A DNA stretch of 64,000 nucleotides from Candidatus Endomicrobiellum siamense (GTDB taxonomy: Bacteria > Elusimicrobiota > Endomicrobiia > Endomicrobiales > Endomicrobiaceae). Position 1 is the stretch's first letter, and every line of letters starts with the position of its first letter. This document shows positions 24,848 through 32,357 of the stretch, in pieces. Location of the stretch: the NCBI GenBank assembly GCA_031268145.1, contig JAIRXS010000020.1, forward strand, positions 1-64,000, read 5' to 3'. The position numbers and the translations under genes are program-made. Under the pieces are notes generated by a model that saw nothing but the letters and a program-made list of their open reading frames with translations, ran no database searches and was not told the DNA's origin.

Positions 24848-26200
24848 TTACTTTTTTATTCTATGTTTTAATTCTTGTCTAGCTCTGGCTATTGCAAGTT
24901 TTTCTTTTGGAACATCGTGGGTTATAGTAGAACCAGCAGCAATTAATGAACCTTTTCCTATTTTTACAGGCGCTACAATATTTGTATTAGAACCAACAAA
25001 AACATTTTTCTCTATTATTGTTTGATGTTTATGTTTTCCGTCATAATTACAAGTTATCGTGCCAGCTCCTATGTTAACATTAGTCCCAATTTGAGCATCT
25101 CCTATATAAGAAAGATGACTAACTTTTGAGTTCTTTTCTATTAAAGATTTTTTAGTCTCTGAAAAATTTCCAATTTTAACATTTTCTTTTAAAATAGAAC
25201 CTGGCCTTATATGAGCAAATGGCCCTATCTTTACTTTTTTGCCTATATTCGCACCATTTACATAAGAGTAAGATATTATACTTTCATCGCCAATTTTTGA
25301 GTCTATTATATAATTTGAACCTTTTAAAACACAGCTCTTGCCAATAGTAACGCCAGTATCAATAAAAGTTCCAGGATATATAATAGTGTCAGTCCCTATT
25401 GAAGCATCGTAAGATACATAAACATTTTTTGTATTAATTATACTTACACCACTATTTAGCAAACTTTTTATTTTTTGTTCTTGTAAAATAGTTTCCATCT
25501 GAGAAAGGTCTACCCTGCTATTTATCCCTTTGACCTCAAATTCATTTTTTACACAAACTATAGATGCTTTGCTATTTGAGTTTTTTAATATTGCAATTGT
25601 GTCTGTTATGTAGTACTCTTTCTTTACATTATTTAGCTTAACCTTTAAAAGAGCTTTCCATAGATTTTTATCAAAACAATATATACCAGAATTCACTTCT
25701 TTTATCTGTTTTTCAACTAAACTTGCGTCTTTTTCTTCAATTATTTTCTCTAAAAAGCCATTTTTTCTTATAATTCTTCCATAACCAAATGGGTCTTTAA
25801 CTTCTGTTGATAAAACTGTGACAGAAGAACCATTATCTTTATTGCTTTTTATTAGATTTGATATTGTATCTGTTTTTATTAAAGGAACATCTCCATTTAT
25901 AACTACAATATCACCATTATAATCTTTTAAAACTTCTTTTGCCTGAGCTACAGCATGAGCAGTGCCAAGCTGTTTGCCTTGATAAACAAATTTTACATTA
26001 CTTCCAGATAAATTTTCTTCAACCACTTTTCTGCCATATCCAACAACTACAACTATCTTATCTGGTTTTAAAGGAGATACTGCATCTATAACCCACCTAA
26101 CTAAAGGTTTTCCAGACAACTCGTGCATAACTTTAGGCAAAGAAGATTTCATTCTTGTACCTAAACCTGCAGCAAGTATTATAACTGAAAAATTTTGCAT
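24848..26200 (-). CDS. glmU: Bifunctional UDP-GlcNAc pyrophosphorylase / glucosamine-1-P acetyltransferase
   Basis: Makes UDP-GlcNAc for peptidoglycan and lipopolysaccharide. The N-terminal uridyltransferase has LAAGLGTRMKSSLPKVMH; residues after ~250 form a left-handed beta-helix with hexapeptide repeats, and the acetyltransferase signature GAGTITCNYDG is present. The ATG at 26200 is chosen because the LAAGLGTRM motif then sits at its normal distance; the longer frame begins with TTG at 26230. About 450 aa, standard. It leads the glmU-prs-rplY-pth block. Confidence 0.95.
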   Translation of the reverse strand: MQNFSVIILAAGLGTRMKSSLPKVMHELSGKPLVRWVIDAVSPLKPDKIVVVVGYGRKVVEENLSGSNVKFVYQGKQLGTAHAVAQAKEVLKDYNGDIVVINGDVPLIKTDTISNLIKSNKDNGSSVTVLSTEVKDPFGYGRIIRKNGFLEKIIEEKDASLVEKQIKEVNSGIYCFDKNLWKALLKVKLNNVKKEYYITDTIAILKNSNSKASIVCVKNEFEVKGINSRVDLSQMETILQEQKIKSLLNSGVSIINTKNVYVSYDASIGTDTIIYPGTFIDTGVTIGKSCVLKGSNYIIDSKIGDESIISYSYVNGANIGKKVKIGPFAHIRPGSILKENVKIGNFSETKKSLIEKNSKVSHLSYIGDAQIGTNVNIGAGTITCNYDGKHKHQTIIEKNVFVGSNTNIVAPVKIGKGSLIAAGSTITHDVPKEKLAIARARQELKHRIKK

Positions 26201-26291
26201 ATATAAACCCAAAAAACCTTGCAAGGACAAATTGTCTCACAGGGAATATTAATTCTGTATTGTAACAAAAATATTATTAAATAACAAAAGG

Positions 26292-26335
26292 AAAAAGGCC
26301 CTAGCAGCAGAACTTAAAACTACTAAAGCCTTTTT
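26292..26335 (-). terminator. Terminator of the H1-like gene
   Basis: AAAAAGGC (26292-26299) pairs with GCCTTTTT (26328-26335), with inner TAG/CTA and AG/CT pairing, and the minus strand ends in a T run. It lies 12 bases after the gene end and separates it from glmU. Confidence 0.7.
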
Positions 26336-26347
26336 AACTTACTAAAC

Positions 26348-26713
26348 CTATTTCTTTTTACTTTTCTTAGCTACTTTTTTAACCATTTTTTTTACTACTT
26401 TTTTTATCATCTTTTTTGCAGGCTTTTTAGCTACTTTCTTGACTGCTTTTTTTACTACTTTCTTTGTAGCTTTTTTCTTGGACTTCTTTTTTCCACCTCT
26501 ACTCATTACTGATCTAGAAATGTCGCCATTTTTATCAATAAAGTAAAGATAGCCTGACTCTTTCTTTAAACCAATTTTTTCTACTTTTGAAGGTTTTCCG
26601 CCTTTTTTACCACCTCTCGCCATTAAAGCTCTGGAAACATCACCATTTTTGTCAATAAAATAAAGATAACCAGCCTCTCTTTTTATACCAACTTTTTCCA
26701 CTTTTTCAGCCAC
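26348..26713 (-). CDS. Duplicated YLYFIDKNGD-motif protein with histone H1-like Lys-rich tail
   Basis: A 121-aa basic protein in two parts. Residues 1-76 contain two copies of a ~38-residue unit (VEKVGIKREAGYLYFIDK and VEKIGLKKESGYLYFIDK, each followed by NGD-SR--M-RGGKK). Residues ~77-121 are a Lys/Ala/Val tail with the AKK-type repeats of histone H1-like nucleoid proteins (KKVVKKAVKKVAKKPAKK). It should bind DNA non-specifically. GTG is the start, with AGGAGG 6 bases upstream. A short excisionase-type HTH gene lies 29 bases upstream. Pairs of such units with basic tails occur in Elusimicrobia, as far as I know. Confidence 0.8.
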   Translation of the reverse strand: MAEKVEKVGIKREAGYLYFIDKNGDVSRALMARGGKKGGKPSKVEKIGLKKESGYLYFIDKNGDISRSVMSRGGKKKSKKKATKKVVKKAVKKVAKKPAKKMIKKVVKKMVKKVAKKSKKK

Positions 26714-26742
26714 TGTACACCTCCTGTAGTTACAAATTTTTT

Positions 26743-26994
26743 TTATTTTTCTTCACCAGACTTAACAGAACCTATATTTTGCGTAGCAGCATTATCTTTT
26801 TTTGTAATAACTTTATCTTTTAACCAGCCGTCAACAATTTCCTTTGAAAATCTGTACTGCCTGCCAATTTTAGAAGCTGGGATTTTTTTCATTTTAATAA
26901 GACTATATATTTTAGACTTCCCTATACCTAAATATTCCGACACTTCCTTAATATCCATAATTTGTTTATTTGTTGAATTTTGCATTTTTTCCAT
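26743..26994 (-). CDS. Excisionase-family helix-turn-helix protein
   Basis: An 83-aa protein with a MerR-like winged helix: MDIKEVSEYLGIGKSKIYSL, then KKIPASKIGRQYRFSKEIV, the standard excisionase/HTH_17 pattern. These proteins bind DNA as small architectural or regulatory factors. The in-frame ATG at ~26955 (MDIKEV) could be an alternative start. It is 29 bases from the H1-like gene and probably cotranscribed with it. No integrase is nearby, so it is likely a chromosomal regulator. Confidence 0.82.
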   Translation of the reverse strand: MEKMQNSTNKQIMDIKEVSEYLGIGKSKIYSLIKMKKIPASKIGRQYRFSKEIVDGWLKDKVITKKDNAATQNIGSVKSGEEK

Positions 26995-27176
26995 TTTTTA
27001 CTCTTGTTTATCACTATTTTCCAATTTATACCAAATATAATATATTTTTTATTATATTTTGTCAATAGTTATTTTCAAATTGTTTTTAGTATTAACTAAT
27101 TATAATAAATATTGTTTAGTATTATTTTTTACTGATTTGCGCATTATTTGTTAGGATGACAAGAAAAGTAGAAAGT

Positions 27177-27503
27177 TTAATATTGAGTGACTTTAATGAA
27201 AACAATAAAAACTATAATGTAGGTAACATACGTGAAACAGTACCACAATATTTTTAAATTTAAGGTTTTATTTCTTTTTTTTAGCATAAATAAAATTAAT
27301 TTATAAATATATTTATATGCTATAAATAGTATTAAAGAAACTAAAAAAGAGCTGAGAAGAATACCAATATAAAGAGAAAAAAAACCTAAAATAAAATTAA
27401 AATTTATGTTGACAAGATAAAAAAAACTATCAATAAAACTATAAATAATAATGCTCATTAGAACAACTGTTATAAAAAACAAATATTTTTTACTATAAAA
27501 CAC
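27177..27503 (-). CDS. Hypothetical small membrane protein
   Basis: A 108-aa protein with three strongly hydrophobic segments (around 7-30, 36-65 and 86-105) separated by a short basic loop (KKRNKTLNLK). The start is GTG with GGAG upstream. It lies 13 bases downstream of the TPR gene and looks like the last gene of the beta-CASP/TPR operon. No family is recognised. Confidence 0.6.
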   Translation of the reverse strand: MFYSKKYLFFITVVLMSIIIYSFIDSFFYLVNINFNFILGFFSLYIGILLSSFLVSLILFIAYKYIYKLILFMLKKRNKTLNLKILWYCFTYVTYIIVFIVFIKVTQY

Positions 27504-27516
27504 TTTTACTCCAAAC

Positions 27517-28494
27517 TTAAATAAATGTTTTTAAAGTTGATAAAGATTCATAATCTCCGTAATCTGCTGCATACTTTAAATATTTCATACCTTCTTCTTT
27601 TTTATTAAGCTTTATCAACGACATTCCCAAAATATAATTTACCTTAGCGTTATTAGGATTAACCTTTAATGCTTCTAATGCCCAATCTTTAGATTGTTCA
27701 AACTCGCTATTGTTATAGTATAAGTTTGCAATTTTTATGTAGCTTGTAACAAACTCTTTATTAACTTCTACAGACTTTTCATACCAAAATAAAGCCTGTT
27801 TAAAATCTTTGAAATTATAATATATTTCACCTATATTATAATAAGCAATGAAAAAAGAAGGGTCACTATCTTTTGTTTTTTGATAATACTCTAAAGCATC
27901 TAAATTTAAACCTTCCTGTCTAAACGTGTTGCCAATAAGATTGTAAAAACCTGCTTTACTAAACTTCTGTGATGCTAAAGCCTTGTTATAAAATAATCTT
28001 GCTTCTTTATAAAGGGAACATTTTCTATAGCATAAGCCTATAAGCAAATATAATTTTTCAGAATTTGGATTTAAATTAATTGCTTTTTTAAGATAATTGC
28101 AAGCTTGTAAAAAAATCTTTTTATCATTTGTATTACAAGCCTTAATATACAATACGTTGCCTAGAGCATAATAATTTTCAAAATCAAATGGATCCAGCTC
28201 AACAGTAAGTTTAAAATATTTTATTGCTAAATCATAATTTTCTAAACCAAGTAAAGACTGTGCGTAATCTTTATATACCTCTACATCTAAAGTTTTTAAT
28301 TTTATTGCTTTGTTAAAATATCTAGCTGCAAAAAAATAATTTTCATCAAAAAAATAATAGTTAGCTTTTTCTAATATATAACCTTTAGAATAACAAACAT
28401 CTCTAAGAAAATATATTCCACTAGACAAAATTAAAAAGAGCAGAGTAAATACCGTGCTATTTTTTAAGTTGGCATCCAATCTTTTTTTTAGCAT
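27517..28494 (-). CDS. TPR repeat protein with N-terminal membrane anchor
   Basis: A 325-aa protein with one hydrophobic segment (~15-30) and then about seven or eight tetratricopeptide repeats (for example AVYKDYAQSLLGLENYDLAI-type, and NPNNAKVNYILGMSLIKL). Such proteins scaffold complexes at the periplasmic face. The ATG overlaps almost exactly the stop of the beta-CASP gene (one-base gap), implying translational coupling, so they may work together. The partner is unknown. Confidence 0.8.
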   Translation of the reverse strand: MLKKRLDANLKNSTVFTLLFLILSSGIYFLRDVCYSKGYILEKANYYFFDENYFFAARYFNKAIKLKTLDVEVYKDYAQSLLGLENYDLAIKYFKLTVELDPFDFENYYALGNVLYIKACNTNDKKIFLQACNYLKKAINLNPNSEKLYLLIGLCYRKCSLYKEARLFYNKALASQKFSKAGFYNLIGNTFRQEGLNLDALEYYQKTKDSDPSFFIAYYNIGEIYYNFKDFKQALFWYEKSVEVNKEFVTSYIKIANLYYNNSEFEQSKDWALEALKVNPNNAKVNYILGMSLIKLNKKEEGMKYLKYAADYGDYESLSTLKTFI

Positions 28495-28495
28495 T

Positions 28496-30034
28496 TTAAT
28501 TTACGCTTACTCCTATTTTTACACCATCTACATTTTGCCAACCAACTTTTCGCAAAGCATCTATAACATCCCGTAAGTGCTGCTTACTTGAATGTACAAT
28601 ATAAATTTTTGTGTTTTTATTTTGTTTTTGCAACCACTTTTGCAGCATATCAAAATCTGCATGATCAGAAAAAACATCATATTGTTTTACGCTTGCAATA
28701 CTTCTTGTCCCATCGTGTAGAACTTTGCCTTTAAGGGCAAGCCCTGCGTTACTTAAAGGACTAACATAATTTACTAACATTACAAAAACATTCCTATTTA
28801 GCAACATTTTCGGCGTAAGTTGATACGATTTACCTCTATCCATATCCCCACTAGATGACAATAATATCATCTGTTTGTCATAATTTCTTAGCATTTGAAG
28901 TTTTGCTTCTTTTGGTAAAATTGAACCTTCTTGATAAACATTTTCTAAGAACCAATCTTTTTGGCTTTGGCTACTGGACAATTCTTTTTGATACAAAGCA
29001 GTGATAGCATTTGCGCTTGGAGATATGGAATAAATTGGCAATTCTTTTGAAAGTAGTCCTTCTTCTTGCATTAACTTTAATTCGTACAAAATTTTTTGCG
29101 TTCTGTTAAGCGCTAAAGCAGGAATCCACACAATTTTATTGTTAGAAACAGCTTTTATTAAATCTTTTCTAAAAACCTCATATTGCTGACTAGATTTTTT
29201 AATGCTAGAACCATAAGTTGCCTCCATAAAAATTAAATCTGCTCTCTCAGGAACCTCAAACATTCCGTTGAATCTAGAGTAGCCACCACTGCCTAGATCT
29301 CCTGAAAATAAAACTTTTTTATTGTCTAAAGTGAACATTAAACTTGCAGATCCTGGAATATGCCCAGCATTTATAAATTTCACAGTTAAATTTTCAGATA
29401 AGCTGTTTTCTAAACCGTACTCTACTGTAACAAAATATTCCTCTATTTCTTGAGTTTCTAACTGACAGCAATTTTTACATAATAAAAACTTTGCTGATTC
29501 TTGTTTTTCTAAATCATCTAAATAACTTGTATCTTTAGAATACTTTAAGGATTTAATCTTGTTTTTACATTCTGGTCTCCAATGAGCAACAATAAAACTT
29601 TTTTTATGTTTAGCTTTTTTCTGTTGACTTAGAGACCAAAACCAGTTTCTCTTTATTAAATCAAAACCATTTCTACATTTAAAAAGCTCTAAAGCTATTT
29701 CCTTTGTAGCATTTGTTGAATAAATTTTACCTTTAAAACCACTGTTTATTAGAAGCGGAATTTTACCACTATGGTCTAAATGAGCATGAGTTAAACAAAG
29801 AGCTTTTGCTTTAATAAGTTTAGAGTCTATATGCCTGTTTTTATATTCAGTATTTCCTATACCTTCAGGCATAAAAAGACCACAATCAACAATAATGCTA
29901 CTATTGATACCTTCTAAAAGGAAACAACTTCCAGAAACTGTTTCTGCTGCGCCATACGGAGTAATAGAAATATCTGCATAGATAATATTTACAAAAAATA
30001 TCAAATTAAAAAATACTGAAATTATTTTTTTCAT
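28496..30034 (-). CDS. Metallo-beta-lactamase/beta-CASP nuclease-like protein with signal peptide
   Basis: A 512-aa protein of the CPSF/YSH1-like beta-CASP family. Metal motifs are H83-A-H85-L-D87-H88, GHIPGSASL, FSGDLG and a C-terminal FSDHADF; EATYG precedes the beta-CASP part. A Cys cluster (FLLCKNCC, ~195) lies in an insertion. What is odd is the first 20 residues, MKKIISVFFNLIFFVNIIYA, which read as a signal peptide on a class of enzyme that normally processes RNA in the cytoplasm. The following TPR protein is coupled to it. It may be a periplasmic or surface nuclease, or the hydrophobic start may anchor it. Confidence 0.8.
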   Translation of the reverse strand: MKKIISVFFNLIFFVNIIYADISITPYGAAETVSGSCFLLEGINSSIIVDCGLFMPEGIGNTEYKNRHIDSKLIKAKALCLTHAHLDHSGKIPLLINSGFKGKIYSTNATKEIALELFKCRNGFDLIKRNWFWSLSQQKKAKHKKSFIVAHWRPECKNKIKSLKYSKDTSYLDDLEKQESAKFLLCKNCCQLETQEIEEYFVTVEYGLENSLSENLTVKFINAGHIPGSASLMFTLDNKKVLFSGDLGSGGYSRFNGMFEVPERADLIFMEATYGSSIKKSSQQYEVFRKDLIKAVSNNKIVWIPALALNRTQKILYELKLMQEEGLLSKELPIYSISPSANAITALYQKELSSSQSQKDWFLENVYQEGSILPKEAKLQMLRNYDKQMILLSSSGDMDRGKSYQLTPKMLLNRNVFVMLVNYVSPLSNAGLALKGKVLHDGTRSIASVKQYDVFSDHADFDMLQKWLQKQNKNTKIYIVHSSKQHLRDVIDALRKVGWQNVDGVKIGVSVN

Positions 30035-30115
30035 TTTAAATATATCTAGCTTTTACAAACAGGTCCTTCTGTTGACATGAAGTTTTCCTAAATATCAAAA
30101 TTTTACATTCTTTTC

Positions 30116-31774
30116 TTACATTTTTTCTGGACAAGAAACACCTAAAAGATTTAATCCGTTTCTTATTACTATCATAACGCTTTCAACAAGTTTTAAACGG
30201 GAAGATGTAAGGTTTGTATCCTCGCTTAAAACGCGACATTTCTCATAAAATGCATGATACTTATCGGCAAGGTCTATCAAATATGAAGTAAAACAATGTG
30301 GACTCATCAATTTTTCTGACAAGAAAAGCGTATCGCAAAATGCAGAAAGTTGTTTTATTAAGTCTTTTTCTTCTTTTGTGTTAAGCAACGTTAAATCTAT
30401 ATTGTTTATATCATTAACAATATCTTTTCTATTCTTACTTTCTTTAATTATAGAATTACATCTAGCACTTACATACTGTACATAAAAAACAGGATTTTCG
30501 TTAGATTGTTTTTTAGCAAGGTCTAAATCAAATTCCAGTGGAGAGTCTGGAGATCTCAATAAAAAGAAAAATCTACAAACATCTTTACCCACCTCATCTA
30601 TAACTTCTTTTAAAGTTATAAATTCTCCAGATCGTGTTGACATCACAATAGGAGAGCCATTTCTTACCAAGGAAACAAGTTGATATAAAATTATATTTAA
30701 ATTGTGTTGATCAAAACCTAACATTTGAATGCAAGCTTTAATCCTGGCTACATATCCATGATGATCTGCGCCCCAAATATTTACAAGTTTAGAAAAACCT
30801 CTTTCAAACTTATTTTTGTGATAAGCAACATCTGAGGCAAGATATGTATACCTTCCATCACTTCTTTTTAAAACCCTGTCTTTATCATCGCCAAATTTAG
30901 TTGAAGCAAGCCATAATGCATTGTCTTTTATATAAGCATCGCCTTTTTCAAGAAAGTATTGGCAAGCTTTGTCTACCTGCGTTTGACCTGAACTGTTCTT
31001 AACAGATGCTAAGGTTGCTTCTGAAAACCAATTATCAAAGTCTACTGAAAAATTTCTTAAGTCGTTTTCTATAGTTTTTAAAATATCTTTTACAGATTCT
31101 GCTCTAAAGTCTATATCTTTAATATCTTTTCCTTCTAATATTAAACGTTTTGCTATATCAGTAATATAACTTCCTTGATAATGATCTTGAGGAAATTCAA
31201 TTTGTTCGCCTTTAAGTTGTCTGTATCTAAGTTCTGTAGATTTTGCCAAAACAAGCATTTGATTGCCGACATCATTTAAATAATACTCTTTTACTACATT
31301 ATATCCTAAATGTTTTAAAATTCTAGAAAGCGAATCTCCGATCGCAGCTCCTCTCCCATGTCCAATATGCAAAGGACCTGTAGGATTTGCTGAAACAAAT
31401 TCAACTATAACTTTTTTATTACTGCTGTTTAAAACCTTACCATAGTCTTCTTTTTGTGTAAGTATAGTAATAAGTTCATTATATAAAACCTCATGTTTTA
31501 TATGTAAATTTATAAAACCAGCTCCAGCAATATCTGCTTTTTCTATTAATTCAGGCATTTCTTTAAGTATTTTATCTACAAGCTCCTCACCTACTAACTT
31601 CGGATTTATTTTGATTTTCTTTGCTATAAGCATTGCAGCATTAGTTGCAAAATCAGCATTAATATTTTCAGGAGGGACTTCTATACTAAACTTTAGATTT
31701 TCATCTATATTTTTATTTTTTAAATAGCTAGCAACCAAATCGTTTAACTTCTCTCTTATTTTTTGTTTTATCAT
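30116..31774 (-). CDS. argS: Arginyl-tRNA synthetase
   Basis: Charges tRNA-Arg. The N-terminal Add-1 domain is followed by the HIGH motif in PTGPLHIGHGRG, a KMSKS-equivalent region at IVMSTRSGEFITL, and the DALR anticodon-binding domain that ends GLNLLGVSCPEKM. 552 aa is normal. The ATG shares its A with the stop of the nitroreductase gene (TAATG), so the two are coupled; GAGG precedes the start. A tRNA-Arg(UCU) gene is at 49009. Confidence 0.95.
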   Translation of the reverse strand: MIKQKIREKLNDLVASYLKNKNIDENLKFSIEVPPENINADFATNAAMLIAKKIKINPKLVGEELVDKILKEMPELIEKADIAGAGFINLHIKHEVLYNELITILTQKEDYGKVLNSSNKKVIVEFVSANPTGPLHIGHGRGAAIGDSLSRILKHLGYNVVKEYYLNDVGNQMLVLAKSTELRYRQLKGEQIEFPQDHYQGSYITDIAKRLILEGKDIKDIDFRAESVKDILKTIENDLRNFSVDFDNWFSEATLASVKNSSGQTQVDKACQYFLEKGDAYIKDNALWLASTKFGDDKDRVLKRSDGRYTYLASDVAYHKNKFERGFSKLVNIWGADHHGYVARIKACIQMLGFDQHNLNIILYQLVSLVRNGSPIVMSTRSGEFITLKEVIDEVGKDVCRFFFLLRSPDSPLEFDLDLAKKQSNENPVFYVQYVSARCNSIIKESKNRKDIVNDINNIDLTLLNTKEEKDLIKQLSAFCDTLFLSEKLMSPHCFTSYLIDLADKYHAFYEKCRVLSEDTNLTSSRLKLVESVMIVIRNGLNLLGVSCPEKM

Positions 31775-32271
31775 TACCAGACCTCATATTTGACTTTTTC
31801 TGACTGCCATCTATCTTTGGCAGGACTATTGTCTTGCGCTCTTCCAATTACAACAAGTGAGAACGGTTTTATATTTTCTGGTAAATTAAACAATTTTGAT
31901 ATAGCATTGGACCTTTCTTCATTAGAATATATCCCGCACCAAACCGAACCATATCTTCTTGCGGTAGCAGCAAGAAGAATATTTTGAGTTGCTGCAGCGC
32001 AATCCTGCGGTAAATATCCGCCATAAGATAAAGATTGGTCCCCAACAACTAAAACTGCAACAGGAGCATTTAATATCATTTGAGCAGCTTGATGTACAGA
32101 CGCAATTTTTTTATGCATTTGTTTATCTTTTATAACTATAAAAGAATAACATCTTGTGTTTCTTGCAGTAGGTGCAGACATTGCAACACGTAAAATATAT
32201 TCTAAATCTTCTTGTTTCACATCTTCATTTGTGTATTTACGAACGCTTTTTCTTTCAAGCAAGATATCCAT
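31774..32271 (-). CDS. Nitroreductase family flavoprotein
   Basis: A 165-aa FMN-dependent oxidoreductase fold: the N-terminal LLERKSVRKYTNEDV binds FMN phosphate, then SAPTARNTRCYSFIV, QDCAAATQNILLAATARRYGSVW and the terminal VVIGRAQD are typical. Substrate specificity cannot be read. AAGGAG lies upstream of the ATG. It is translationally coupled to argS, which may be accidental. Confidence 0.88.
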   Translation of the reverse strand: MDILLERKSVRKYTNEDVKQEDLEYILRVAMSAPTARNTRCYSFIVIKDKQMHKKIASVHQAAQMILNAPVAVLVVGDQSLSYGGYLPQDCAAATQNILLAATARRYGSVWCGIYSNEERSNAISKLFNLPENIKPFSLVVIGRAQDNSPAKDRWQSEKVKYEVW

Positions 32272-32341
32272 TATAACATCTCCTTATGTATTATATTATT
32301 AATCGAAATTATATCAATTTTTATACATAGTTAAAAGATTA

Positions 32342-32350
32342 TGTTATAAT
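32342..32350 (+). promoter_or_regulatory. Extended -10 promoter of uvrD, apparently leaderless
   Basis: TGTTATAAT is a perfect extended -10 element (TGnTATAAT) ending 7 bases before the uvrD ATG at 32358. Transcription would begin at or next to the start codon. No good -35 box is visible. Confidence 0.6.
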
Positions 32351-32357
32351 TACAGGG

